Positions 24,588-38,100 of a DNA stretch of 64,000 bases are shown piece by piece. The notes beneath the pieces were generated by a model. That model searched no databases, was not told the origin of the DNA, and worked only from the letters and a program-made list of their open reading frames with translations. The position numbers and the translations under genes are program-made. The stretch lies in assembly GCA_030248065.1 (NCBI GenBank), contig JASAMV010002353.1, positions 1 through 64,000 of the forward strand, given 5' to 3'. Position 1 is the stretch's first letter. Each line of letters starts with the position of its first letter. Origin of the DNA: Rhynchonema sp. JSB1_4. Its lineage: Eukaryota > Nematoda > Chromadorea > Monhysterida > Xyalidae.

Positions 24588-26880
24588 TCTCGATGCCCCC
24601 ACATGTGGATCTGTGCAACATACCCACCGTGCTTGCATTCCAAGTAATGTACGTACGGTACTAAGCCAAGACAAACCACACGCACACAAAACAAGCCGGT
24701 GCACCCAAGAAGGTGTTCTGTTTGGCTATCATGTGGATTCTGTGCCACACACCTACAGTGCTTGCATTCCAAGTAATGTACGTACAGTACTAAGCCAAAA
24801 CGAACCACACGCACACAAAACAAGCTGGTGCACCCAAGAAGGTGTTCTGTTTGGCTCTCATGTGGATCTGTGCTCGTACCTACAGTGCTTGCATTCCAAG
24901 TAATGTACGAACGGTACTAAGCCAAAACGAACCACACGCACACCAAACAAGCCGGTGCGCCCAAGAAAGCGTTCCGTTTGCATTACATGTGGATCTGTGC
25001 CCATACCTACCGTGCTTGCATTCCAAGTAATGTATGTACAGTACTAAGCCAAAACGAATCCACATGCACACAAAACAAGCTGGTGCACCCAAGAAGGTGT
25101 TCTGTTTGGCTCTCATGTGGATCTGTGCAACATACCCACCGTGCTTGCTTTCCAAGTAATGTACGTACAGTACCAAGACAAAACAAACCACACGCACACA
25201 AAACAAGCTGGTGCACCCAAGAAGGCGTTCTGTTTGGCTCTAATGTGGATTCTGTGCCACACACCTACAGTGCTTGCTTTCCAAGTAATGTACGTACAGT
25301 ACTAACCCGAAGCGAACCACACGCACACAAAACAAGCCGGTGCGCCCAAGAAAGCGTTCCGTTTGCATTACATGTGGATCTGTGCCCATACCTACCGTGC
25401 TTGCATTCCAAGTAATGTACGTACAGTACTAAGCCAAAACCAATCACACGCACACAAAACATGCCGGTGCACCCAAGAAGGTGTCTGTTAGGCTTTCATG
25501 TGGATCTGTGCCACATACCCACAGTGCTTGCATTCCAAGTAATGTACGTACAGTATTAAGCCAAAACGAACCCACATGCACACAAAACAAGCTGGTGCAC
25601 CCAAGAAGGTGTTCTGTTTGGCTCTCATGTGGATCTGTGCAACATACCCGCCGTGCTAGCTTTCCAAGTAATGTACGTACAGTACCAAGCCAAAACAAAC
25701 ACCACACGCACACAAAACAAGCTGGTGCACCCAAGAAGGTGTTCTGTTTGGCTCTCATGTGGATTCTGTGCCACACACCTACAGTGCTTGCTTTCCAAGT
25801 AATGTACGTACAGTACTAAGCCAAAGCGAACCACACGCACACAAAACAAGCCGGTGCGTCCAAGAAAGCGTTCCGTTTGCATTACATGTGGATCTGTGCC
25901 CATACCTACCGTGCTTGCATTCCAAGTAATGTACGTACAGTACTAACCCAAAACGAACCCACACGCACACAAAACAAGCTGGTGCACCCAAGTAGGTGTT
26001 CTGTTGGGCTTGCATGCTGATCTGTGCAACATACCCACGGTGCTTGCTTTCCAAGTAATGTACGTGCGGTACTAAGCCAAAACAAACCACACGCACACAA
26101 AACAAGCTGGTGCACCCGCCAAGAAGGTGTTCTGTTTGGCTCTCATGTGGATCTGTGCAACATATCCACCGTGCTTGCTTTCCAAGTAATGTACGTACAG
26201 TACCAAGCCAAAACAAACCACACGCACACAAAACAAGCTGGTGCACCCAAGAAGGTGTTCTGTTTGGCTCTCATGTGGATTCTGTGCCACACACCTACAG
26301 TGCTTGCTTTCCAAGTAATGTAAGTGCAGTACTAAGCCAAAGTGAACCACACGCACACAAAACAAGCTGGTGCACCCAAGAAAGCGTTCCGTTTGGATTA
26401 CATGTGGATCTGTGCCCATGCCTACAGTGCTTGCATTCGTAGTAATGTATGTACAGTACTACATAAGCCAAACCAACCCACACCCTCGCAAAACAAACTG
26501 GTGCACCAAAGGTGTTCTGTTTGGCTCTCATGTGGATTCTGTGACACACACCTACAGTGCTTGCTTTCCAAGTAATGTTCGTACAGTACTAAGCCAAAAC
26601 GAAACACATGCACACAAAACAAGCTGGTGCACCCAAGAAGGCGTTCTGTTTGGATCTCTTGTGGATCTGTGCCCATACCTACAGTGCTTGCGTTCCAAGT
26701 AATGTACATACAGTACTAAGCCAAAACGAACCACACGCACACAAAACAAGCTGGTGCACCCAAGAAGGCGTTCCGTTTGGATTACATGTGGATCTGTGCC
26801 ACATACCTGCAGTGCTTTGCTTGCTTTACAAGTTATGTACGTACAGTACTAAGCCAAAACGAACCACACGCACACAAAGG
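24588..26880. repeat. satellite array, about 127-bp unit, about 18 copies
   Basis: Each unit carries CCAAGTAATGTACGTACAGT, ACCACACGCACACAAAACAA, GGTGCACCCAAGAAGG and CATGTGGATCTGTGC. Spacing between successive CAAGTAATGT sites is 127-129 bp. Units with 129 bp keep a 43-residue frame, so overlapping ORFs appear on both strands, but most units break it; treated as non-coding. Confidence 0.93.
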
Positions 26881-27045
26881 GGGCAGCAAATTGACAGAGC
26901 CCCCCGCCCCGGAATAAGCCCCCCCCCAAGTGGGCCGGGGACAGTGAATTAATAGTGCCCCCCAGAATAAGCCCCCGCCCCGGAACAACCCCCCCCCCCC
27001 CCGGTGGGGCAGTGAGTGAAAAGGGCCCCCCCCCCCAAAAAAACA
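26881..27045. repeat. C/G homopolymer-rich tract
   Basis: Runs of up to about 14 C with GGGGCAG and CCCCGGAATAAGCCC blocks, directly after the satellite. Such runs are prone to sequencing error. Confidence 0.7.
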
Positions 27046-27089
27046 CCGAAACCTAGCCGTCATCTGACCGAAACAAGTGATTTTTGACC

Positions 27090-27230
27090 ACCTGCAAAGT
27101 TGATGCAGTCTGAAGCAGTCTGATGCAACAGCAACCTACATCAGACACCGCATCAAACGCATCAGACACTTTTTTGATGCTAATCTGATGCAAACTGCCT
27201 TATACTCTTGCATCAACTTTGCATCCGGCC
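27090..27230. repeat. short inverted repeat rich in TGATGCA
   Basis: TGCAAAGTTGATGCA at the left pairs with TGCATCAACTTTGCA at the right, with further CATCAGAC/GTCTGATG pairs inside. Probably a small MITE. Confidence 0.55.
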
Positions 27231-27644
27231 TGCATCAACTAGCATCGTCCAACTATTTTTTGCTGTGTTGGCAATAGGTCCTGTATCGGTCACGTGAAGC
27301 TCTTGTATTTCACGATTTACAAATTTACCTCCAATCTTCCACCACCGATAAACCGTTCATTACCTGCATACGTCCATGTATGTATGTACCTACATCTGCT
27401 GTCGATTCTATTTTCATTCTATTTCTTCAAGTCTTCTGTAGACCGAACTCCCGCTTGTATCGTTGATATCGTAACATACACAGTCCAGGGTAAATAGCAA
27501 TAAAATCAAAATCAAGAAAAGTCGCGTGTCCAAGTCAACATTGAACGAGACGGGTGCGGTCATAAAGTTTGCCCAAATGCAACACGCAAGAGAAAATCAT
27601 GGTAGCCTCATCCCGTACATGTAAATAAATATACTTGTGTTCAG
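27231..27644. other. no confident exon upstream of the first laminin exon
   Basis: The expected preceding laminin-EGF exon (ending in a CxC before a phase-0 donor) is not found here. A short stretch bounded by AG (about 27443) and GGTAAAT (27489) could be an exon, but its sequence (RTPACIVDIVTYTVQG) does not look like laminin. Confidence 0.4.
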
Positions 27645-30600
27645 CGGAACGTTGAGGGCCTGTATTGCGATAAGTGCAAAGCCGGACACATCAATTTGGA
27701 CGAGGAGAACCCGGACGGATGTCAGCAGTGTTTCTGTTTCGGCGTGGGCGCTGAATGTGAGCAGTTCGATTGGGCTCGATCAAAGGTCGGTGTCCATTCT
27801 GTAGCTCTCTTTTCATTCAATTTTTCCACAACATGCTTTTGATGCCTTTTTCGCCACTGACACGACCGATCAAGTTCAGTGATGTAGTTTTGTTGTAATA
27901 CAACATGCATGTTTGCGTGAGCATAGTCCGTGCTTCGGATATGGCAGTATAGTCCAGCCACCAGCTCATGAGACGACTTTTTTAAAGCTTGCTTGGCCGC
28001 ATTCAAAAATGCTCCAGATACACGTGTTTTTGCAAACAAAAGAAAGAGATTGGCTGAGGGAGATGATGACAAGTTCCAGCTGGCTGACCTCAATTTGTTG
28101 CGTGCTTACGCGAACAGCAGCGTTGTTCAGCACACAAATGTTTTGGGAGTCAAAAGAGAATTTACGCACCTAGTGGAGAGCGTGTTTTTAAAAAATACGT
28201 GCGTTTCTCTTTCTTTCATTTCCGAAATACGTGGAACCGGAACATTGTTGGATCCGCACAAGCCAATTTCAAAAAAAAGTCGTCTCATGAGTTCGTGGCT
28301 GGACTATACACAGGCTGGAACCTACAGTATCAACATAGTGCTCTGCATGGGTGTGCATTCTGAATTTTATGAGAATTACACACACGCACGCAGCTGGATG
28401 ACCAGCATTTCAAAACACACTTTCTCGACTGGTGAACTATAAATCCAGTACGCGCGCGCTAATCTACAACAGATGCCATCGATTTTGCACCATTACTACA
28501 ACCAGGGTTGGGCAAAAAACGTTTTTTTTTCAAAAAATCGTTTTTAAAAAAAAAACGTTTTTTTTAAAACGCCCAGATGACCAAAATATGCCCCCAAAAA
28601 AATTGGAAAACGCTCATGTCGGGAAGAAAATGTGGTTAAATGAAGTCATTCTATGTGTTCTGAGGCAAAATAAACAGGTTTCAACCCTTTTATAGCGAGT
28701 TGCTAAGATCCCATATCAGACCCGCATCGTGGGACCAACTTTGGCCGGGGTCATCACTGAAAGTCAAACTCCGTATATCGACGTATCTCGACAAAGTAAA
28801 AATTGGTCGAAAATTTTTTGAAAAAAATGGGACAAAAAATTTATTTTCCTTGATAATCAGGGTACTTTCCCTGAAAAATTAGGGAAAATCAAGGAAATTC
28901 AGGATTAAAAAAAAACGAAAAACGACCCAGGCGTTTTTTTAAAAAAAAAACGTCGTTTTTTTAAGAAAAAACGCCGTCGTTTTTTTTGCCCAACCCTGAC
29001 TACAACACAACAAACCTGTTCCACAATGACAACCACTTGTAGATCCAAAATCTGAACAACTGGACGTTGAGTGACAACGACGGTCGACGGGCTGTGATCG
29101 TGCCGGAACAGACTGGCACGTCACTGTCGCTGGAAAGACACAAGATTGTCGATCCCAGTTTGGTCTACTGGAAAGCACCGGAGGAATACACCGGCAACTT
29201 GGTGAGCAAACATCTAATTATACATAGATTCGATGCAAAGTTGATCAAAATTGTGATCGGATCGGATAGGATGCACCTTTGGTGACATGACTTTTTTTAT
29301 ATAATTTTTTCGGCATTCACTTGCGTGTCACTTATGTACCTTAGTTTTCCGGTTACAGCCCCTGGGCCTCTACTCGGTAGTAGGTGGGAAACCGGATTTT
29401 AAAAATTATTTTTGTTCCAAAATAGAGCCCCATGGGACTTTATTCGAACCGTCTTCCGAATAAAGCCCTATGTAAAACGGTTGTACGTACTTTTGGAATT
29501 TTTTTCATACCTGGTTGCAACGCGGTCTTCTGTCATATAGAAACTTGGTATAGGTTTTACAGGTTTTATACGAGAGAAAGCAAAAACTTTGACTAAAAAG
29601 TACGAATTATTAAGTAAAACAGATGGTTTTGTTCCTTTTTTGTCGATAAATTTAGACCATAAACCAGGAACTCGAAAGAAAAAATCTCGAATAGAGCCCC
29701 AATGGGGCTCTATTAATTGGAACATTTTCCGAACAGAGCGCCACCGGGGCCTTATTCGGGGGTGTAACCGGAAAACTCCGGTATGTGTAGTTCAATGGCA
29801 GCTACAACGGCACAATATACCTGTATTCAGCAAGAGTTACATATAGATGTTGATGCCATTTATGCTTATTTTTTCAGCGCGATTTTTATATTATGCGACC
29901 TATCTATCTGTATTGCAGCTGACGAGCTACACTGGTCTGCTTCAGTACTTTGTGTACTACGTGGGCGAATCGACCAACGGATACTCGTCACCCTTTGCTG
30001 ACGTCATCATTGAGGTTGGACATCATTAAGCATCTCCTTGAAAATCAGGGTAATTTTTTCGCACAATCACGATTTACAGGGCAACGACATCAAACTCGAA
30101 TATCACAGTCGACGGGAATTTCCAGACCGAGAGAACACGACCATTCAAGTTCGATTGATTGAGCGCGGAAATGATTGGTGCGAATATAATAATTCTTGAT
30201 GTTTTTGCTTTTATTGGGCCGGATCAGAGGCTTTGCGACTGCCGTTGGACAACGTCAACGCAGTTATATTGTATAGGGCACATACTGCGATAGTGTAGCG
30301 GCACTATATCAGCGTAGAATTTATTCCCCTGCTGCAAATAAGTGCACAAATGTTACGCTGGTCATAAAATGTGCGCACGGTAAGGTACCTCTATCATGAA
30401 ATACTGTACCATCACTACCCAGGTACTGTATGTATCTAGCGAAAGTCTACTTCGTCCGTAGCCATGGTCGCTGACTCTGACCCATTGTACTTTCAAGTAT
30501 TTTCACAATATTGATGATAATAACTGTGAAACATCAGGTACAACGCCAACACCCGCCAGCCAGTGAGCAAACGCGAGTTCATGCGTGCACTGTCCAACGT

Positions 30601-32128
30601 TAGATTGTTGTTGATACGAGCCGTCTATGTGGTCAATCAGAGACAGTCAAGGTTACCTTTGAATTTTATGTTGAAAATTCTCAGATCTACATATGTATTG
30701 TATTTGTGTGTGAATGGCATCAAATCACAGATCTAAAAGTGGAGCGAGAATTTCAAGTATGAATAGAATCACAACGGTTCACAGTTGCAAGTGATCATGT
30801 GTTTATCTGTACAAATATGTACTGTACATTGACGGCCACCGCGACGTATATGTACATAAAGTGGTCCATTTAAATCCTTTCATTTGTCATTCATTTGTCG
30901 AATGATATCCATTTCGTGATAAATGCTCTTCGCAATTACTGTAGGCTGCAGCGCCGCCGATCGTTGCTGTTTGAGCACAAGCACCTTTCGTTTATTTGTT
31001 GGGTTCGATAATTTGTCGACACTGGCATAGGCCTGTCCCAATACGCGCATTGTCTGACGGATTAAGAGCAATTTGTGTTGGTGACCACCGTCTGTGTTGA
31101 GGCCGGTGGCCTCTGAGTTTGAATTTGGTCGCGCCAGAGTGAGTGAAATGACAAATGAATGCAGCAGGATTAACAGCTGGAATTGAATGGCTCGCATTCG
31201 CATTCGCGCCATTCTGAATGCTGGAAGATTCACAAAGTGTTTTTCGTGGTTCTGAAATTAAGGAATACAATTCACGATGTGAAATCACGTGTCACAGCCG
31301 TTTACGAGGCTTGCAACAAAGTAACTTTGTGATGCAAAATTACTTTCCAAACAAACATCCCAAGGTTGATACTTCGTTCATAAGAACTTCTGAATGGGAA
31401 TTTATCCTTCAAATCGTGCAACAATCCAAACAAGTATCGCGTCTTGCAAACCAGTTTCCAGATCATCGGGGTGCACGCACAAAGCCGTAAAATGTGACGT
31501 TGTCACCCTTGAACTGTATTCGAACAAGTTTTGAGGATTAACAAATCCACCGCCTTGACATAATAACGTTTATTTTTTAACACATCAAAATTCTAGTTCG
31601 GGTCCTGTCTCGCATATTGCGCCAAAACTTGAAGTGTACAAACATGTGTAACTTATTGGCGCATTCAGACCTTGGTGAATTTGGTCGCACCCCGCCCACA
31701 CCTGGGTAGTGCTGCAGACAGAGTCAATAAATTGCGTCACAGCGAGTGCTCGCGAAGCAGCATTTCAAGCCCAAGTATTTTACGTTTCCGGCACGCTTAC
31801 TGTAGTGGGATGACGGTGTTTGATCGAAACATGCGATGCGGCCACAAAGTGTCGGGTTACACTTGCCCACGGCAGACATTACGCTTCCTTTTTTAGAAAC
31901 AGAAGTGAAACGCTGAGAAATTGAAATTTGAACAGCTGATTGACGGAAACCATCAGCATACTGTACATTCAAATTACTTTGTTTATTGATGTTTCATCAT
32001 TAAACACCAATTTCAGCATTTATGGCGTTGCGCTAGACAAAGCGATCGAATACCCCGACCCGGAGGAGTACATGCGTGGTGTTGAGCAATGCACGTGCCC
32101 AGAAAATATGATGGGATTGAGTTGCGAG
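27645..32128 (+). CDS. LAMA: laminin alpha exons 1-6: half EGF and domain IVb (L4)
   Basis: Exon 1 carries the half EGF that precedes an L4 domain (CDKCKAGHINL, CFCFGVGAEC). Exons 2-6 give the L4 body: IQNLNNWTLSDNDGR, YWKAPEEYTGNL, LLQYFVYYVGES, a GNDIKLEYHS strand, KREFMRALSNVRLLLIRAVY, and SIYGVALDKAIEYP leading into EQCTCPENMMGLSCE. These match the usual strand order and the REFM...L..V..LLIRA helix of laminin IV domains. Introns 1 and 5 hold transposons and an antisense ORF. Confidence 0.92.
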
Positions 32129-35100
32129 GTGGGTGTTCAAACACAATAATTGTGTAGAAAACCGCACCATCAGTGTCGACTTTTTGACTGGTATTTGAAG
32201 TTTGAATATGCATTCGAATTGCGTGAAAGCAACACAATGATCAGTACTGTTTCCAACCCCAGATGTTTCAACATTCACACCAATTGTCTAGAAAACCACA
32301 CAATAATTGCTACATTTCCAGCAATGCATCCCCGGGTACCGCCGAGTGAACAACATTCTGATGAACGGCCAGTGCGAGAAATGCGAATGCAACGATCACT
32401 CACTCACCTGTGATCCGCACAACGCCCAGTGCACGGTGAGGTGGCTGATGTTTCACAATGACATTTTGCTATAAACCATTAAATTTATTATTGCCGTATT
32501 AATGAGCATAACGGGCATTTGTACTCCTGCTGACTACCAACTTTATTAGGAACTTGCAAAAGGGAGCCAGCGCTATATAGAAAGATTTACCATGTTGCAT
32601 AGTATGGTGATTAGCAGGTTTAAAGGCAAATCGGAAACCAATTGCAGTTGATCACGTGCAGATATTCAGGGTACGGATGGAGGCTAATGAATAGGGCACC
32701 TGCTGCTGCATATCATGACGTCATTATACGGACGGCACTCATGTTCTATACCTGACGGGCGCGCACCAAACCAACCCCTTACCTACTGTATCTTCAGGCT
32801 TGTCAACACAACACCACGGGTGCCAACTGCGAGCGTTGTCTGCCCGGCTACTACGGCAATCCGTCACTGCGTGGCCCAGATGGTGCGTGCAGCCAATGCG
32901 CGTGTCCGTTGTTGAATGAGGAAAACAACTTTTCGCCATCCTGTATGTTGGCTGAGTACAGCACGGTCACCGGGTCGACCGATTATGCGTGCACCGCGTG
33001 TGAGAGGGGATACGTGGGACAGAAGTGTGAACGGTTAGGGCTGCGGGGAGGGGCTGTTTGTCAGATTTTGGCTGTGCTTGACACTGCAAGTGCACCACAT
33101 TTGTCACGGTGCAGGTGCATTTTGTGTCTACCTTTCGTCACCTGACAAATATGCCACTATCATCGACCAGCGAAAATGCGGTTCTCAGGCACACACCTAC
33201 AGGATGATTAGTAAGAACCTTGGCTCCATCGAAATCTGAAAATATCCACAACATTGTGCGGAGTTGCGTTACGTTGTGTGTGCCCACAAATCGCGTACTA
33301 ATATACAGTATATCCATAACATGTACAAAAGTTGCGGTTCCTTTCAAACACCAATGGGTGCCACGCATAATTCTTTCTACAGTGTGCCGATATTTCCTCA
33401 ACCTATGTTTGTACCCCGCCAATATTTCAGGTGTGACGATGGTTACTGGGGTGATCCGACGGCAGTGAACGGCACGTGTCAGCCTTGTGACTGCAACGGC
33501 AATGTCGATCTTTTCTCAGTGGGTTACTGTGACCGTGAGACTGGCAAATGTCTGCGTTGCATCTACAATACGGAGGGGGACCATTGTGAGAAATGCAAAC
33601 CAAATCACTACGGATCGGCGCTCGATCATAATTGCAAACGTAATTCATTGTTTTGTTGCCATCACTAACAAATATTATTGCTGCAGCAAAAAAATCAAAC
33701 TTATGAACAGAAAATGCTGTAAATAAATTTATTGAGATTCTTGCCTGAACGGTAAAGCACACCGTGATTGACCTTTTGCAGCGTGCAACTGCCATCGACT
33801 GGGCTCCGAGTCACTGCAGTGCGATATGCAATCGGGTTACTGTAATTGTACGGACAGCTACCGCGGAATGCAGTGCAACATTTGTTTGGTAAGCTGCTTA
33901 CTAAGTTTGGAGCTCGATAGGTAGGTAAATGTTGACGGGGTTTCAAACTTGATGAGGGTATCATATTTAACCTGCTTAACCTGCTACATAGTTTGGTAGT
34001 GGAAGCTTCTGAATTTAGGACCTTCTGTAGGTCAACGAATATCACTAATTTTGACCATCATATAAAGTGAACAACTTGAAACAGCGTCTAAAATCGCTAA
34101 ACAGCGATTAAAATTATGCGATGTTGTGACATCAATACGTATTTAAATATCCTTATCTGAAAAAATCCGATGAGATCACCAAGTTTTGGGCGCCATACGA
34201 GTAGTGTGGTATTCTCCAACTGATTGTACATAGACGCATACATGCCAGGATGGTCACGGTGACGTGGATGCCGGCTGTCCCAAATGTGCGTGCAATATGA
34301 CGGGCTCGATCGACGATGTTTGTGACCCGACCGGTGGTCAATGTGTATGCAAAGTGGGCGTTTTTGGCAAACATTGTGATTCGTGCAAGACCGGGTACTA
34401 CGGATTCTCCAATATTGGATGCTCCTGTACGTATGTGTAAGATGATGATTTTCTCTTTCTTTTTGCTTACACAAGAAAAAAATACTGGTGAAGCATTTTG
34501 ACGCACAATGATGTATCATGATGCAGGAGTATAACAGAAAAACATCATGATGCATCAAGACGCGTCAACGTGCGCCAAAAAGGTCCGTCAGACAGATCTT
34601 GATGCACAATGAAGTCAATCCCGAAATTCAGGCGGTGAAAATGGCTTGCATCAGCCTGTTGACCGCTTGGTTTCGGTGTTTGTGGTGTCACCGCTTTTCA
34701 GTTTGCAGCGTAATGTTTCGTGGAATGTCGATTGTGTTGACGCTCCATCCTGGTACAGTAGTTTTTCCCATAAAAGGTGTTTATAAAGCCGCTCGATGGG
34801 CTCAACATCACGTGTGTTGTTCTTCTTAACACCTTATTTCGGAAACTTGAGAAATTTTCCATAAAAGGTGTTTATAAAGCCGCCCGAAGGGCTCCACAGG
34901 ACGTGTGTTGTTCTTCTTAACACCTTATTTCGGAAACTTGAGAAATTTCCCATAAAAGGTGTTTATAAGCCGCCCGCTGAGCTGTTGTGCTCCAAAGTAC
35001 ATGTGTGGTACTTCAAAACACCTTATTTCGGAAATTTGAGAAATTTCTATAAAAGGTGTTTATTAAGCAGCTCGATGGGCTCCACAGGACGTGCGTTGTT

Positions 35101-38100
35101 CTTCTTAAACACCTTATTTCGGAAACTTGAGAAATTTCCCATAAAAGGTGTTTATAAGCCGCCCGCTGGGCTGTTGTGCTCCGAAGTACATGTGTAGTTC
35201 TTCAAAACACGTGATTTCGGAAACTTCTGTTCATATATTGCTGCAAAATTTCCATAAAAATTGTTTATATGTCACCCGCTGGGCTGCTGTGCTCCACGGG
35301 ACGTGTGTTGTTCTTCTTAATACCTTATTTCGGAAACTTGAGAAATTTCCAATAAAAGGTGTTTATAAAGCCGCTCGATGGGCTCCACAGGACGCGTGTT
35401 GTTCTTCTTCACACCTTATTTAGGAAACTTCTGGAGAATTCTCAAAAAAGGTGTTTATACGCCGCCCGCTGTGCTCCACAGGACGTGTTGGAAAATCCTC
35501 AATATACCAATCTGTAATAAAGTTCTGTGAGCAGTGAGCAATATAAATCACAAATAGAGCCTCATGGGGCTTATTTGGAAAATCGTCCGAAAAGTGCAGT
35601 TCCTGGGGGAGGGGCCCCCCTCGGGTACTCCTGTTCCCCCTCCATGGTACGCCTGCCCCCAGGCCTAAAATGGGCATTTTTAGGCCTAAAACCTGTAATT
35701 TTTGTCAAATCAATATCGCCAAAATACCCTTTTTATGGCGAAGTTTTTCAAAATGGGGAAAAACTTGAGAAATTTCCCATAAAAGGTGTTTGTAAAGCCG
35801 CTCGATGGGCTCCGCAGGACGTGTGTTGTTCTTCTTAACACCTTATTTCGGAAACTTGAGAAATTTCCCTTAAAAGGTGTTTATAAAGCCGCTCGATGGG
35901 CTCCACAGGACGTGTTTTGTTCTTCTTAACACCTTATTTCGGAAACTTGAAAAATTTCCCATAAAAGGTGTTTATAAGCCGCCCGCTGGGCTGTTGTGTT
36001 CCAAAGTATATGTGTAGTTCTTCAAAACACGTGATTTCGGAAACTTCTGTTCATATATTGCTGCGAAATTTCCCATAAAAGATGTTTATATGTCGCCCGC
36101 TGGGCTGCTGTGATCCACAGGACGTGTGTTGTTCTTCTTAATACATTATTTCGGAAACTTGAGAAGTTTCCCATAAAAGGTGTTTATAAAGCCGCTCGAT
36201 GGGCTCCATAGGACGTGTGTTGTTCTTCTTAACACCTTATTTCGGAAACTTCTGGAGAATTCCCAAAAAAGGTGTTTATACGGTAAAAAACGGCTTTCTC
36301 CGGAGCCAGATAGATTTCCAAGCTAAAGCAGGTGAAAACAAGGCGTTTTCGTGCCTACGATACACACGCGGCACTTGTTACCCTGTAAAACCAGCAAACA
36401 ACTGCCTGAAAGTAGGTATGTAGGTATGAAGGTGTTTCCTTGAATTCCTTGAGTACTGGTTGGTAATTTGCTTGAAAAAAAACGGTTTTTTTTCCAAAAA
36501 TATAAATTACTGACCCACTGGACACCAGGTATTGGGTATTGGCCTGGGTCAAAAAATATCGGTATTGTCCACATGCCTGGTTCCGATCTGTTTTTATTCG
36601 ATATTCTCTTTTTATCATTTTTATGATGCAAGCTTTTTGAAGCAAAAACAACCAACCGAACCTTTTTGACGCCTCATGATGCAGCGTACATCATAATGCT
36701 TCACCAGTATTTTTTCTTGTGTTAGCCTGGTGATATTTTGTGAACCATTTTGTAAATATTGACCTGCCGTTAACTTCCGAATTGTCATGTACACTCATAA
36801 GCGACCGAAAATGACTTGGTTCCGAATTGACCATGTCTCGTGCAGACAATAATTGAGTAAATATCTCCAATTTTTCACAGTGTGCTATCACATTAATCCA
36901 AATGTTTCACAGACTGCGGCTGCAACGACTACGGCTCGGTTGAGGACGGGGGCTGCGACTCGGAGAGCGGTCAGTGCATCTGCAGACCACATGTGACCGG
37001 GCAGGAGTGTGCTGAGTGCGAACCCGGATACTACAACATCACCAGTCGAAAAGGTTGGTTATTGCCAGGAATGTGCTTGTTTACATTAGCACCAATTTGT
37101 GATGGAAGAGACTGACCATTTGAGTTGGTTTCAAATCGGCAGACTCAGGAAGAGACAGTTCTGGGGATTGCACCCCACAAGGATCATGCTTTGGTCAACA
37201 GGCGGCGATAAAAGAAAAACCGATAAATTAAATCATTGGCTTAGCCAACGTAAGGTTAACGCTAAGAGCAATGCCGAAGAAAAAAATCTTTAAATCGAAC
37301 CATGACAGAACCGATTCTTTTGGACCGCATCACAAGCCGGCCAATAAGCACAAATTATCTAAAAAAGACAAGTTCCGAAAGTTCAGGCTGCCAAAAGTGC
37401 GACTGCGACGAACTGGGTGCAGTTGACAACACGTGCGATATGATTGGTGGTCGATGTCAGTGTCGCTATGGCGTGACCGGGCTCAAATGCGACACGTGCC
37501 AGCCGCAGTTTTACGGGCTGTCGGTCGACGGCTGCAAACGTTAGTTCGTATTCTCGTAAGTGTTGTGGTAACGAATTTGGTGTCTTTGCATGTACGTTTC
37601 ACCACGATTGTTGGTAGAGGCGAACTACTCCCAGATATTCCGCGACTTTTCAGGCCCGGACGTTCCGGTCCGACCTTTTTAGGCCCAATTTTTCCAGCCG
37701 ACAGACTCAGGCCCTGCATATTTGACCCGTTTATTGGCTTAGGCTTAGGTTCCAGCCGGGCCTGAACCTGTGCCCCGGGACTGAACCCTCGCACAATAAC
37801 TCCCAGACGACCAAGTCGCTTGCAGGTTCAAACACGCTCCATAGATATTCATGCAGTGCATAACTGGCACTATAGGTATTCATCGTTACTGTCACGCCTC
37901 GAGCGGTGGTTGATTTTTACCTTTCGTGTCTGAAACGAAATAAAGTACTACTACTACTATAATGCGCCAATCATGCAGCTATACATACCGTAACCCAAAT
38001 CCATTCCAGAATGCCCAGTGTGTCCAGCACCGGGTCAAGTGTGCGACCCGGTATCAGGCGAATGTCAATGTCCCCAAAACACAGTGGGCGACCTTTGCGA

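Noticed and set aside
24436..24903. 155-codon ORF running into the 127-bp satellite
   Set aside because: It begins at GTG, has no domain, and its second half is satellite shared by all units and by shadow ORFs on the other strand.
24588..26880. Possible CRISPR array because of regular repeats
   Set aside because: Units are contiguous 127-bp tandem copies without unique spacers and the genome is eukaryotic.
27443..27489. Possible laminin exon upstream of exon 1
   Set aside because: Splice-like borders exist but the sequence has no laminin-EGF Cys spacing.
27722..28093. 123-codon minus-strand ORF overlapping laminin exon 1
   Set aside because: It overlaps a phase-supported laminin exon and a MITE, and has no domain.
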